A DNA stretch of 8,668 nt from Bacteroidota bacterium (GTDB lineage Bacteria > Bacteroidota > Bacteroidia > NS11-12g > UBA955), in assembly GCA_947450015.1 (NCBI GenBank), contig CANFUB010000097.1, forward strand, positions 1-8,668, written 5' to 3'. Of the stretch, positions 1 to 7,116 are shown piece after piece (position 1 is the first letter of the stretch; each line of letters starts with the position of its first letter). Made by a program: the position numbers and the translations under genes. Below the pieces are notes generated by a model. The model was not told the DNA's origin and made no database searches. It worked only from the letters and a program-made list of their open reading frames with translations.

Positions 1-1
1 C

Positions 2-1840
2 GCATTGATCACCCTCTTAGCTATGGTTTGTTCGCCTTCCTTCTTTGGTCATTGTTTCAATAACCCAAAGGATATTCCATTTGCAGCAGGTTATATTATG
101 GCCTTGTATTATTTAATAAAATTAATGCGAGAGTTACCAGACGCCAAACATCAAACCAAAGTAATGTTGGCGATTGCCATCGGCTTTGCCATAAGTATTC
201 GTGCCGGTGGATTGCTATTGATTGGCTATTTGGGCATGTTTATTGGTATTGTTTGGTTATTAAAACGCAACAAAAAACTCGCATTTTTTGAAAGTGTGAA
301 ACCGTATTTAATGCCAATGTTGGTTGTTGGTATTGCTGGTTATATCATTGGTATTTTAATGTGGCCATATGCTTTAAGACAGCCATTAACTGGCGCTGTA
401 AAAGCGTTACAAGAGTTTGAGAAATTTGCTTACCTCACTTATTATGAATTATTCGAAGGGGTTCGAATTTTTAACAAGCCTTGGTATTATGAGCCAAAAT
501 TAATTATGCTAACAGCACCTTTAGCAGTGATTGGTGGTTTCTTGTTAAGTCTTGTTTTAGGTTGGTTTAGAAAAGATAAATTATTGTTTTGGGGTTTTGT
601 TTTATTGGTGTTTGCAACCCTGTTCCCATCGGCTTATGCTATCTATAAAAAATCATATGTTTACAATGGTTGGAGACATTTTATATTTATTTATCCTTCA
701 CTAGTGGCCTTGGCCATGTTAGGCTGGGTAGGCTTGGTGCAACTGATTAAACAAGCTAAAATTCAATTGGTAGTTGTGTTGATTGTAGGTCTTACATTTT
801 TAAAACCGGGAATTTGGAGCATTGTGAACCATCCCTACCAATATTTGTATTTCAACGAAATTGCTGGAGGCGTAAAAGGTGCCAATGGTGTTTATGAATT
901 GGATTATTGGAACCAATCGCCACGTGCTGCTTTTGATTGGTTAGTGAAAAACAAGCCAGAAATTTTAAAGGGCGATATGCGAGTGAGTAGCAATAATATT
1001 CAAGAAGCTTTAAAAACTTTTGTACCCGAAGGAAAGGATGTCATGTACAAATGGACCAGAGAATACGAATGGGCCAATGATGATTGGAAGTATGCCATAT
1101 GGACCACACGTACCTTGTCTCAAAATCAAATATTAGGCGGGTATTGGCCACCCAAAGGGACTATCCATGAAATTAAGGTGGATGGTGTTACCATTGCTGC
1201 TGTGGTAAAATCTGAAAATAACTACAGTTATTTAGGTAAGCAGTACCTTAACATGAAAAAGGGTGATAGTGCCTTGTATTTTTATGAAAAGGCCATTCAA
1301 TACAATCCAAAAGAGGAAGAGTATGCAAGAGGTGCGGGTAATGCTTGTTACGAATTGCTGAAAACTGATACCATTAATCCGATGGCTTATTTTGATAAAG
1401 CCATTGCGTATTATACCAAAGCTATTGAGTTGAGAGATGGTAACTACGAAGCTTATGGTTCATTAGGTGAAATGTATTATGGAAAAGCAACTGTATTGCC
1501 GAGTATGATTGATACCGCCACCATTAGCTTGGCTAAAAAGCAGTTTGAGAAAGCCTTGTATTACAAAGAGAATTACAGCGGGATTTATTATTATTTGGCC
1601 GAAACCAACGCCCTTAGCAATGACTTCGAAAGTGCCGCATTCAATTATTATAAATTTTTCGAATTCGGTCAGGATAACCAACAAATTTATAACCGATTTG
1701 CAACGATTTTGAAACAGGCAGGCTATGTTGGTGACGAAGGAGAGCCTTATTATTTCATGCACATGAAGGCACTTGAGGCAGGTGATAAATCAAAGGCCGA
1801 TAATTATTTACAATATCATAACCAAGTAATGGGACAATAA
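2..1840 (+). CDS. GT39/ArnT-like membrane glycosyltransferase with C-terminal TPR domain (5' truncated)
   Basis: Partial gene: the frame is open from the window edge, and the TTG at 5-7 is probably internal, so the true start lies upstream. Residue numbers count from that TTG. Residues 14-26 carry FGHCFNNPKDIPF, a pattern known from Bacteroidota GT39 (dolichyl-phosphate-mannose mannosyltransferase-like) enzymes, which move sugars from a polyprenyl-phosphate carrier on the periplasmic side of the inner membrane. Hydrophobic segments follow at about 52-86, 101-122, 167-187, 193-213, 226-248 and 253-268. GWRHFIFIYPS (222-232) and HPYQYLYFNEIAGGVKGA (276-293) also fit the family. The first transmembrane helix and the first periplasmic loop with the expected acidic catalytic residues are missing because of the window edge. 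Residues about 405-600 form a soluble alpha-helical tail with at least two or three TPR-like units, for example YEKAIQYNP and YYTKAIELRDGNYEAYGSLG. Donor and acceptor cannot be told. The next gene starts 54 nt downstream on the same strand. Confidence 0.8.
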   Translation, partial: ALITLLAMVCSPSFFGHCFNNPKDIPFAAGYIMALYYLIKLMRELPDAKHQTKVMLAIAIGFAISIRAGGLLLIGYLGMFIGIVWLLKRNKKLAFFESVKPYLMPMLVVGIAGYIIGILMWPYALRQPLTGAVKALQEFEKFAYLTYYELFEGVRIFNKPWYYEPKLIMLTAPLAVIGGFLLSLVLGWFRKDKLLFWGFVLLVFATLFPSAYAIYKKSYVYNGWRHFIFIYPSLVALAMLGWVGLVQLIKQAKIQLVVVLIVGLTFLKPGIWSIVNHPYQYLYFNEIAGGVKGANGVYELDYWNQSPRAAFDWLVKNKPEILKGDMRVSSNNIQEALKTFVPEGKDVMYKWTREYEWANDDWKYAIWTTRTLSQNQILGGYWPPKGTIHEIKVDGVTIAAVVKSENNYSYLGKQYLNMKKGDSALYFYEKAIQYNPKEEEYARGAGNACYELLKTDTINPMAYFDKAIAYYTKAIELRDGNYEAYGSLGEMYYGKATVLPSMIDTATISLAKKQFEKALYYKENYSGIYYYLAETNALSNDFESAAFNYYKFFEFGQDNQQIYNRFATILKQAGYVGDEGEPYYFMHMKALEAGDKSKADNYLQYHNQVMGQ

Positions 1841-1894
1841 TTTTTACCTGAACAACAGAATTGGTAAAACATATCGTCTAATAATAAACAAGGT

Positions 1895-4381
1895 TTGAAA
1901 AAAATAATATTATATAGTCTCTTTTCTTTCATTTTGAATCTACATGCATCGCACATTGTAGGCGGGGAGATTATGTATAAATATGTGAGTAAAACAGGTT
2001 CTAATATTAAATACAATGTAACCTTGCTCGTTTACATTGATTGTGACAATGGAAGTTCACAAGCCATTACCCAAGACGAAAAAGGGTCGGTTAATATTTT
2101 TTCATACAATCCTACGAATGCCTCATATAGCAATTATAGTAGTGCTGCATTGCTAGGTACTCGCACGGGTCCAGTTATTATTTCTGATTTGAATTACAAT
2201 TGCATTGTCAATAAACCCAAAATTTGTGTCAGTCAGTATACCTACAATTTTGATATTACCTTGCCTGCTAACACTGGTGGATACGCGCTTTCTTTTGAGA
2301 GATGTTGTAGAAATAATACCATCAATAATTTAATCAAGCCAGAAACTACTGGTGCTACCTTTTGGACCAAGATACCTGGGGCACTCTCAACAGCTGTGAA
2401 TAGTAGTCCTGTATTTAAATCGCTGCCGCCTAATTTTTTATGTGCGAATGCACCGCTTAATTTCGACCACAGTGCCATCGATGCGGATGGTGATTCATTG
2501 GTGTATGAGTTGTACTATCCATACAATTCGCCAAATAACAATGGCTTTGCCAAAACAAATCCGAACAATTATACCAATGTGAACTGGGCTTCTGGTTACT
2601 CAATGTACATGCAAATGGATGGGTCGCCAACATTGTCTATTAATCGCAAAACAGGTAAGTTAACAGCAACCCCAACAAGGGTTGGACAGTTTGTGGTTGG
2701 TATTAAAGTTTTAGAATATAGAAATGGTGTCTTGATTGGAGAAACAAAGCGCGATTTTCAATTCAACGTTAACAATTGTGTCTTCGATGTGGTATCCTCA
2801 TTCGGTGTGCCTTATTATAATTGTACCGAGAATGATGTAGTGTTTCAAAATAGGAGTCAAGGTAGCACGCGCTTTTTATGGAATTTTGGTGATGATAGTA
2901 CCAGCGCAGATACCTCGAATTTAAAAAGTCCAACCTATACCTATAAACGCGATGGTTATTACACAGTAAAGTTGGTAGCTGCTTCGCCATTTTGCGCAGA
3001 TACTTCTGAATTTGATATCTATGTAAAACGAAATTTTAAAATCAACATTGGAAGAGATACCCTTATCTGTGGTCCTTTTAACATGTTGTTGAATGCGAAT
3101 CTGTCGAATAAAACCTACGATTGGAACACAGGCGCCAAAACCGTTTTTATCAATGTCAATAAAGGCGGAACTTATAATGTTTCTGTAACCGATGCACCGT
3201 GTGTAGCGCGCGATACAATTACAATAATAAATGATTTAAGCACCTTTACTTTGGGGGCCGATTCGATTATTTGTAAGGATAGTTTTGCGCGTTTTAATTA
3301 TACCATTCCCAATAATTACAAAACCTATAGTTGGAACGATGGTACCAATAAAAATAGTGTAGACATTCCAAAGCTCAGCAAGTATTGGGTTGAGGTTAGC
3401 AATAAAAATGATTGTATCTACCGCGATACCATTGAATTTATTTTGTATCCGCCACCTAAAATTTTGTTGCATGATACTTTGTTTTGCAGAAATACTTCGG
3501 TGTTTTTAGACGGGGTCAATTATAATTTTATAACCGCCAAAGAAACCAACTATTTGTGGAGCAATGGCAAGATATCGCCAAATATTACGGTGAGTGTGCC
3601 AGGCTTGTATACCGTAAAAGTGAGAAATAAATATTGCACTGTTTTTGATTCTGCGCAATTAGATTACATCGTAACTGGATTGGATTTAGGTCTTGATACC
3701 TTTTATTGTGGTCCCGTAAAAAGGTTATTAGTGCCCAATCAAAATTATATTAATTATTTGTGGCACGATTACGCTGAAACATCTACTTATTTTGCTACTA
3801 CCCCAGGTCTCAAAAAAGTAACCATTACATCAAAAGAGGGTTGTATTGAATCAGATTCAGTAATGTTAACGCAGTATCCCGATGCTGATGGCGGACTTGG
3901 AAATGATACCACCATTTGTTTGTCCACTAAATTGTTGTTAGAAGCGGCACCCAATATGACGTCCTATACTTGGAATACGGGCGAATACAGCCGTTCAATT
4001 GCAATAAAAGATGCAGGTGTTTATACTGTTACGGTAACGAATAAGAACAATTGTATCGTTACAGATACGATTCGAATACAAGAGAATGGTGATGCCATGC
4101 CTACAGAAATGTACATGCCCGATGCTTTTTCTCCAAATGGTGATGGAACAAATGATGTGTTCCCAGGTAACCAATACAAAGATCCCGGTACCGATTATCT
4201 ATTGCGCATTTATAACCGCTGGGGTGAAACCATTTTTGAGAGTAATAAACCGGCCTACCAATGGAATGGTACCTTCGACAATAAACAAGCCCCTCAAGAT
4301 GTCTATATGTTTTATGTTAAATACATGGGTTGCGATGAAAACGCCCATTGGGTAAGAGGTACTTTCACTTTATTGCGATAA
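1895..4381 (+). CDS. Secreted PKD/Ig-repeat surface protein with type-B T9SS C-terminal domain (paralog A)
   Basis: 828 aa, probably exported by Sec and then by T9SS to the cell surface or medium; the ligand or role is unknown. The start is TTG at 1895: an in-frame stop lies at 1865-1867, no ATG lies between, and the TTG opens directly into a signal peptide (MKK, hydrophobic core, likely cleavage after A18 in LHA|SHIVGG). Domains: an N-terminal 'HIVGGE' module, about 19-295, with FERCCRN at 134-140, a D-x-D-G-D turn at 196-200 and cysteines 50, 103, 111, 137, 138, 183 and 295; a PKD domain, about 311-377 (FLWNFGDDS); five Ig-like repeats, about 382-729, each with two cysteines; and the CHU_C/TIGR04131-type C-terminal domain, about 737-828 (PDAFSPNGDGTNDVF, YNRWGETIFES, ending TFTLLR). 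No TAnnTTTG promoter was found in the 54-nt gap, so it may share a transcript with the upstream glycosyltransferase gene. Adhesin-like or structural roles are typical guesses for such proteins, not shown here. Confidence 0.9.
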   Translation: MKKIILYSLFSFILNLHASHIVGGEIMYKYVSKTGSNIKYNVTLLVYIDCDNGSSQAITQDEKGSVNIFSYNPTNASYSNYSSAALLGTRTGPVIISDLNYNCIVNKPKICVSQYTYNFDITLPANTGGYALSFERCCRNNTINNLIKPETTGATFWTKIPGALSTAVNSSPVFKSLPPNFLCANAPLNFDHSAIDADGDSLVYELYYPYNSPNNNGFAKTNPNNYTNVNWASGYSMYMQMDGSPTLSINRKTGKLTATPTRVGQFVVGIKVLEYRNGVLIGETKRDFQFNVNNCVFDVVSSFGVPYYNCTENDVVFQNRSQGSTRFLWNFGDDSTSADTSNLKSPTYTYKRDGYYTVKLVAASPFCADTSEFDIYVKRNFKINIGRDTLICGPFNMLLNANLSNKTYDWNTGAKTVFINVNKGGTYNVSVTDAPCVARDTITIINDLSTFTLGADSIICKDSFARFNYTIPNNYKTYSWNDGTNKNSVDIPKLSKYWVEVSNKNDCIYRDTIEFILYPPPKILLHDTLFCRNTSVFLDGVNYNFITAKETNYLWSNGKISPNITVSVPGLYTVKVRNKYCTVFDSAQLDYIVTGLDLGLDTFYCGPVKRLLVPNQNYINYLWHDYAETSTYFATTPGLKKVTITSKEGCIESDSVMLTQYPDADGGLGNDTTICLSTKLLLEAAPNMTSYTWNTGEYSRSIAIKDAGVYTVTVTNKNNCIVTDTIRIQENGDAMPTEMYMPDAFSPNGDGTNDVFPGNQYKDPGTDYLLRIYNRWGETIFESNKPAYQWNGTFDNKQAPQDVYMFYVKYMGCDENAHWVRGTFTLLR
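3038..4081 (+). repeat. Five Ig-like two-cysteine protein repeats in paralog A
   Basis: Residues about 382-729 consist of five degenerate units of about 60-70 aa. The common pattern is (L/G)G-x-D-(T/S)-x-x-C, then Y-x-W-(N/S)-x-G, a Gly-x-Tyr-x-Val strand, a second Cys, and often D-(T/S) a few residues later. Cysteine pairs are C392/C436, C460/C507, C531/C581, C605/C650 and C675/C720, that is 44, 47, 50, 45 and 45 residues apart. One disulfide per repeat is a reasonable inference for an exported protein. Confidence 0.75.
4103..4378 (+). other. Type-B T9SS C-terminal domain (gliding motility-associated CTD), paralog A
   Basis: Residues 737-828 match the Bacteroidota CHU_C/TIGR04131 pattern: MPDAFSPNGDGTNDVF, then LLRIYNRWGETIFES, then WNGT, QDVYMFYVKY and a terminal WVRGTFTLLR. 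In characterised Flavobacterium proteins such as SprB this type of domain directs secretion by T9SS and needs a SprF/PorP-like partner. No such partner gene is present in this window. Confidence 0.85.
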
Positions 4382-4408
4382 GCTATAGCCCTAATTATTT
4401 GGTTTATA

Positions 4409-4437
4409 TTGGATTGTTCCGAAATAATCTATATTTG
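4409..4437 (+). promoter_or_regulatory. Candidate Bacteroidota housekeeping promoter for paralog B
   Basis: TATATTTG at 4430-4437 is an exact match to the Bacteroidota -7 consensus TAnnTTTG. A TTG at 4409-4411 lies 18 nt upstream, within the range reported for the -33 element. Transcription would start near 4443, leaving a leader of about 125 nt before the TTG start at 4570, which is longer than usual. This is the only exact TAnnTTTG match noticed in this gap. Chance occurrence in AT-rich DNA is possible. Confidence 0.45.
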
Positions 4438-4444
4438 TATTAAG

Positions 4445-4460
4445 ACAGAAAAAGGTCTGT
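4445..4460 (+). other. Small hairpin at the start of the paralog B leader
   Basis: ACAGA (4445-4449) and TCTGT (4456-4460) are complementary around a 6-nt loop, just after the predicted transcription start. The stem is only 5 bp and could be chance. Confidence 0.2.
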
Positions 4461-4485
4461 GGCTGAAAACAATTCGGGAACAGTA

Positions 4486-4512
4486 TTTGTATTGTTTTAA
4501 ATTAAATACAAA
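4486..4512 (+). other. AT-rich inverted repeat in the paralog B leader
   Basis: TTTGTATT (4486-4493) and AATACAAA (4505-4512) are perfect complements with an 11-nt loop. The left arm sits in a 10-nt direct repeat, TATTTGTATT, also present at 4432-4441 over the candidate promoter. It lacks a GC-rich stem and a following T-run, so it does not look like an intrinsic terminator of the preceding gene. It may be a weak RNA hairpin or a protein-binding site. Confidence 0.3.
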
Positions 4513-4569
4513 AAGTTGGGTTAATTGTGCAACATTTTTAACCTTTCTTGCGTCTAATTAATAAATGCA

Positions 4570-7083
4570 TTGAAAAGGATTTTTGCCTTCATATTGTGCT
4601 TACTCGCTTTAAAAGCAAATGCAACACATATCGTTGGGGGAGAAATTATGTACAAGTATGTCAGTAAATCCAGTGGATTTATAACCTATGACATTTCAAT
4701 GTACCTCTACATTGATTGTATTAATGGCTCATCTCAAGCCATTGAATCTGATGTGAAAGGCTATATCAATGCTTTTAGTTACAATGCCTCAAATGCTAGC
4801 TACTCACTTTACAAATCACAACAACTAACGTTTGCCCGGACAGGACCAATTACGGTATCGGATGTGAATTACAGTTGTATTAAGAACAAGCCAAATGCCT
4901 GTGTCGATAAATATACCTACAAAATTACCATGTCGCTACCTGCGAATAATGATGGGTATGTATTGGCATTTGAAAGATGTTGCAGAAACAATTCTATAAA
5001 GAACATTATGTATCCGGAGGCAACAGGTGCTACCTATTGGACCCATATACCAGGCGCCAATAAAATTGCTGTAGACAATAGCCCTGTATTTAAATCTCTG
5101 CCGCCCAATTTTTTATGTACCAACGCCCCTTTGAATTTCGATCACAGTGCTACCGATATCGATGGTGATTCATTGGCTTACGAACTTTACACACCTTATA
5201 TTGGCGCTACAAGTAATGCATCGCTACCAACACCTTCTGAAGCTACCAACCCTTCTAATTTCAGCCAGGTGCAATGGGTGCAGAATGGATCGGTAACTTA
5301 TAGTTTATACAATCAAATTGATGGGGCGCCAACCCTGTCAATTAATCGAAGAACCGGTAAATTAACGCTTACCCCATCGGCCGACGGACAGTACGTGGTA
5401 GGTATAAAAGTTTTAGAATTTCGAAAGGGAAAGTTAATAGGTGAAACCAAACGCGATTTTCAATTCAACGTCAGTCAATGCGTGTTCGAAGTGGTTTCTT
5501 CATTCGGAATTCCCTATTACAATTGCCAAGGCGATTTATTGAGTTTTCAAAATCGCAGTCAAGGGGCCAATAATTATCACTGGGATTTTGGGGTCGATAC
5601 CACTAAAAATGACACCTCTATTTTAAAGAATGCCAACTATACGTATAATTCACCGGGTACTTACAATATTACATTAATTGCCAAAGGCACCATCTGTTCA
5701 GATACTTCTGAGTTTGAGGTAATGGTTAAACCAAAGTTTAATACAAAGCTGGCCAATGATACTTTAATTTGCGGCCCATTTACAAAAACACTGGTAACCA
5801 ACACCCCTGGTAAATCTTATTTATGGAGCACAGGCGAAAAAACACCGTCAATTGTTGTAAAAGCTGGCGGTAAATATACGGTTGCGGTAAGTGATGCACC
5901 CTGTACAGCGCGCGATACCATTACCATTATCAATGATTTAAGCCGATTGGATTTAGGGCCTGATTCTGTAATTTGCCGTGACAGTTTTGTGCAATTCACT
6001 TTTCCAGGGAAGGCTGGATATAAGTCGTATTTATGGAATGATAATACAACAAAGGACAGCGTCTTTATTTCAAAACTCGGTACCTATTGGGTTAATGTCG
6101 TCAACAAAAACAATTGTCCATCAACAGATACCATCACGTTTGTGCTTTATCCACCACCACGTGTCAACTTAAACGATACTTTATTTTGCAAAGGCACAAC
6201 AGTTGTATTAGATGGCGTTAACTACAGTGTTAAAACAAAATTGGAAACCAGCTACTTGTGGAGCAATAGTCAAACAACCCCTCAAATTGTTACTGGTATT
6301 CCAGGGCTATACATTGTAAAGGTTAGAAATAGGCTTTGCACCATTTATGATACCGCTACAATTACACACATAGAAACGGGCTTAGATTTAGGGAATGACA
6401 CCTTTTATTGCGGTCCTGTTGTAAGGTGGTTAAGGCCAAAGAAAGATTATGTAAAATATGTATGGCATGATTTTGCAGAAACAATAGACTATTACGCGAC
6501 AACGCCAGGGAAAAAGAAATTAACGATTACTACCAAAGAAGGATGCGTTGAATCAGATTCTGTTAATCTAATTCAATATCCCAATGTAGATGCGGGCTTG
6601 GGCAACGATACCACCATTTGTTTATCTTCCCGATTAGAGTTGAAAGCCAGTGATAGCATGGTGAACTATTTATGGAATACGGGCGCCACGGCTCAATCTA
6701 TTTTTATTAAAGACAGCGGTGTTTATTTTGTGACCGTTAAAAATAAAAATGGCTGTATTGTTTCAGATTCAATACGCATAAAGGAAGATGGCAATGCAGT
6801 ACCATCAGAAATGTACATGCCGAATGCATTTACGCCCAATGATGACGGTTTAAATGAATTTTATCCAGGAAATAAATACAAAGATCCAGGTGCTAGTTAT
6901 CTGTTAAGAATTTATAACCGCTGGGGCGAGAAAATATTTGAAAGTGATTTACCAGCCATTCAGTGGAATGGAACTTATAAAGACAACATGGTACCCCAAG
7001 ATGTTTACGTTTTCTATGTCAAATATTTGGCTTGCGATGAAAAGGAGCATTGGGTGCGTGGTACTTTTACCCTTTTGCGTTAA
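4570..7083 (+). CDS. Secreted PKD/Ig-repeat surface protein with type-B T9SS C-terminal domain (paralog B)
   Basis: 837 aa, paralog of the gene directly upstream, with the same domain order. The start is TTG at 4570: an in-frame stop lies at 4555-4557 with no ATG between, and the TTG leads into a signal peptide with a clean ANA|THIVGG cleavage site after A18. Domains: 'HIVGGE' module, about 19-304 (FERCCRN 134-140, D-x-D-G-D 196-200); PKD domain, about 320-386 (YHWDFG); five two-cysteine Ig-like repeats, about 391-738; CHU_C-type domain, about 746-837 (PNAFTPNDDGLNEF, YNRWGEKIFES, TFTLLR). All 20 cysteines of mature paralog A are present, each shifted by exactly +9 after residue 210, so the proteins differ in length by one net 9-residue insertion between residues 210 and 254. 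It has its own candidate promoter 130 nt upstream. Function is unknown; surface adhesion or a structural role is only a family-based guess. Confidence 0.9.
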   Translation: MKRIFAFILCLLALKANATHIVGGEIMYKYVSKSSGFITYDISMYLYIDCINGSSQAIESDVKGYINAFSYNASNASYSLYKSQQLTFARTGPITVSDVNYSCIKNKPNACVDKYTYKITMSLPANNDGYVLAFERCCRNNSIKNIMYPEATGATYWTHIPGANKIAVDNSPVFKSLPPNFLCTNAPLNFDHSATDIDGDSLAYELYTPYIGATSNASLPTPSEATNPSNFSQVQWVQNGSVTYSLYNQIDGAPTLSINRRTGKLTLTPSADGQYVVGIKVLEFRKGKLIGETKRDFQFNVSQCVFEVVSSFGIPYYNCQGDLLSFQNRSQGANNYHWDFGVDTTKNDTSILKNANYTYNSPGTYNITLIAKGTICSDTSEFEVMVKPKFNTKLANDTLICGPFTKTLVTNTPGKSYLWSTGEKTPSIVVKAGGKYTVAVSDAPCTARDTITIINDLSRLDLGPDSVICRDSFVQFTFPGKAGYKSYLWNDNTTKDSVFISKLGTYWVNVVNKNNCPSTDTITFVLYPPPRVNLNDTLFCKGTTVVLDGVNYSVKTKLETSYLWSNSQTTPQIVTGIPGLYIVKVRNRLCTIYDTATITHIETGLDLGNDTFYCGPVVRWLRPKKDYVKYVWHDFAETIDYYATTPGKKKLTITTKEGCVESDSVNLIQYPNVDAGLGNDTTICLSSRLELKASDSMVNYLWNTGATAQSIFIKDSGVYFVTVKNKNGCIVSDSIRIKEDGNAVPSEMYMPNAFTPNDDGLNEFYPGNKYKDPGASYLLRIYNRWGEKIFESDLPAIQWNGTYKDNMVPQDVYVFYVKYLACDEKEHWVRGTFTLLR
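5740..6783 (+). repeat. Five Ig-like two-cysteine protein repeats in paralog B
   Basis: Residues about 391-738 hold the same five units as paralog A. Cysteine pairs are C401/C445, C469/C516, C540/C590, C614/C659 and C684/C729. Their separations of 44, 47, 50, 45 and 45 residues match paralog A unit by unit. Equivalent units match between paralogs better than neighbouring units match within one protein, so the array existed before the gene duplicated. Confidence 0.75.
6805..7080 (+). other. Type-B T9SS C-terminal domain (gliding motility-associated CTD), paralog B
   Basis: Residues 746-837 align without gaps to the paralog A domain, 66 of 92 positions identical by hand count. Conserved blocks are YLLRIYNRWGE, QWNGT, PQDVY, FYVKY and HWVRGTFTLLR. 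The single cysteine of the domain (C822) is kept. Confidence 0.85.
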
Positions 7084-7116
7084 TCGAATTTATTATTCTT
7101 AATGGCGTCTGCAAGA

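Larger units (their letters stand above)
1876..7083 (+). repeat. Tandem duplication of one whole surface-protein gene
   Basis: Two copies of the same gene lie head to tail, 1876-4381 and 4552-7083, each including about 18 nt of related leader (GTCTAAT followed by AATAAA). A hand count over the first 200 ungapped residues gives 125 identities, and 66 of 92 over the C-terminal domain. The longest identical nucleotide tracts noticed are only about 16-20 nt, so the duplication looks old and not recently homogenised by gene conversion. No insertion-sequence remnant is visible between the copies. Confidence 0.85.

Noticed and set aside
1842..1869. Inverted repeat TTTTACC / GGTAAAA with a 14-nt loop after the glycosyltransferase stop
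   Set aside because: The stem is 7 bp and AT-rich, the loop is long and no T-run follows, so it is not a convincing terminator and may be chance.
4086..4355. 89-codon open frame overlapping the C-terminal domain of paralog A
   Set aside because: It lies wholly inside a well-supported gene in another frame, has a biased composition and shows no domain; likewise the other short overlapping and antisense frames.
4382..4389. GCTATAGC palindrome directly after the paralog A stop
   Set aside because: It has no loop-capable stem or T-run, and 8-bp palindromes are common by chance.
4515..4531. sigma-54-like -24/-12 promoter (TTGG ... TGCA) before paralog B
   Set aside because: Only 9 nt separate the GG and GC elements instead of 10; this spacing is strict in known sigma-54 promoters, and the CAYR part is absent.
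1949..4645. IVGG near the mature N-terminus of both paralogs, as in activated trypsin-like proteases
   Set aside because: There is no recognisable His-Asp-Ser triad or GDSGGP motif. HIVGGE is a recurring start of Bacteroidota PKD/T9SS proteins.
1895..7083. Recent duplication or phase-variable recombination between the paralogs
   Set aside because: Identical tracts are at most about 20 nt and divergence is spread over the genes. No inverted sites or recombinase gene are present.
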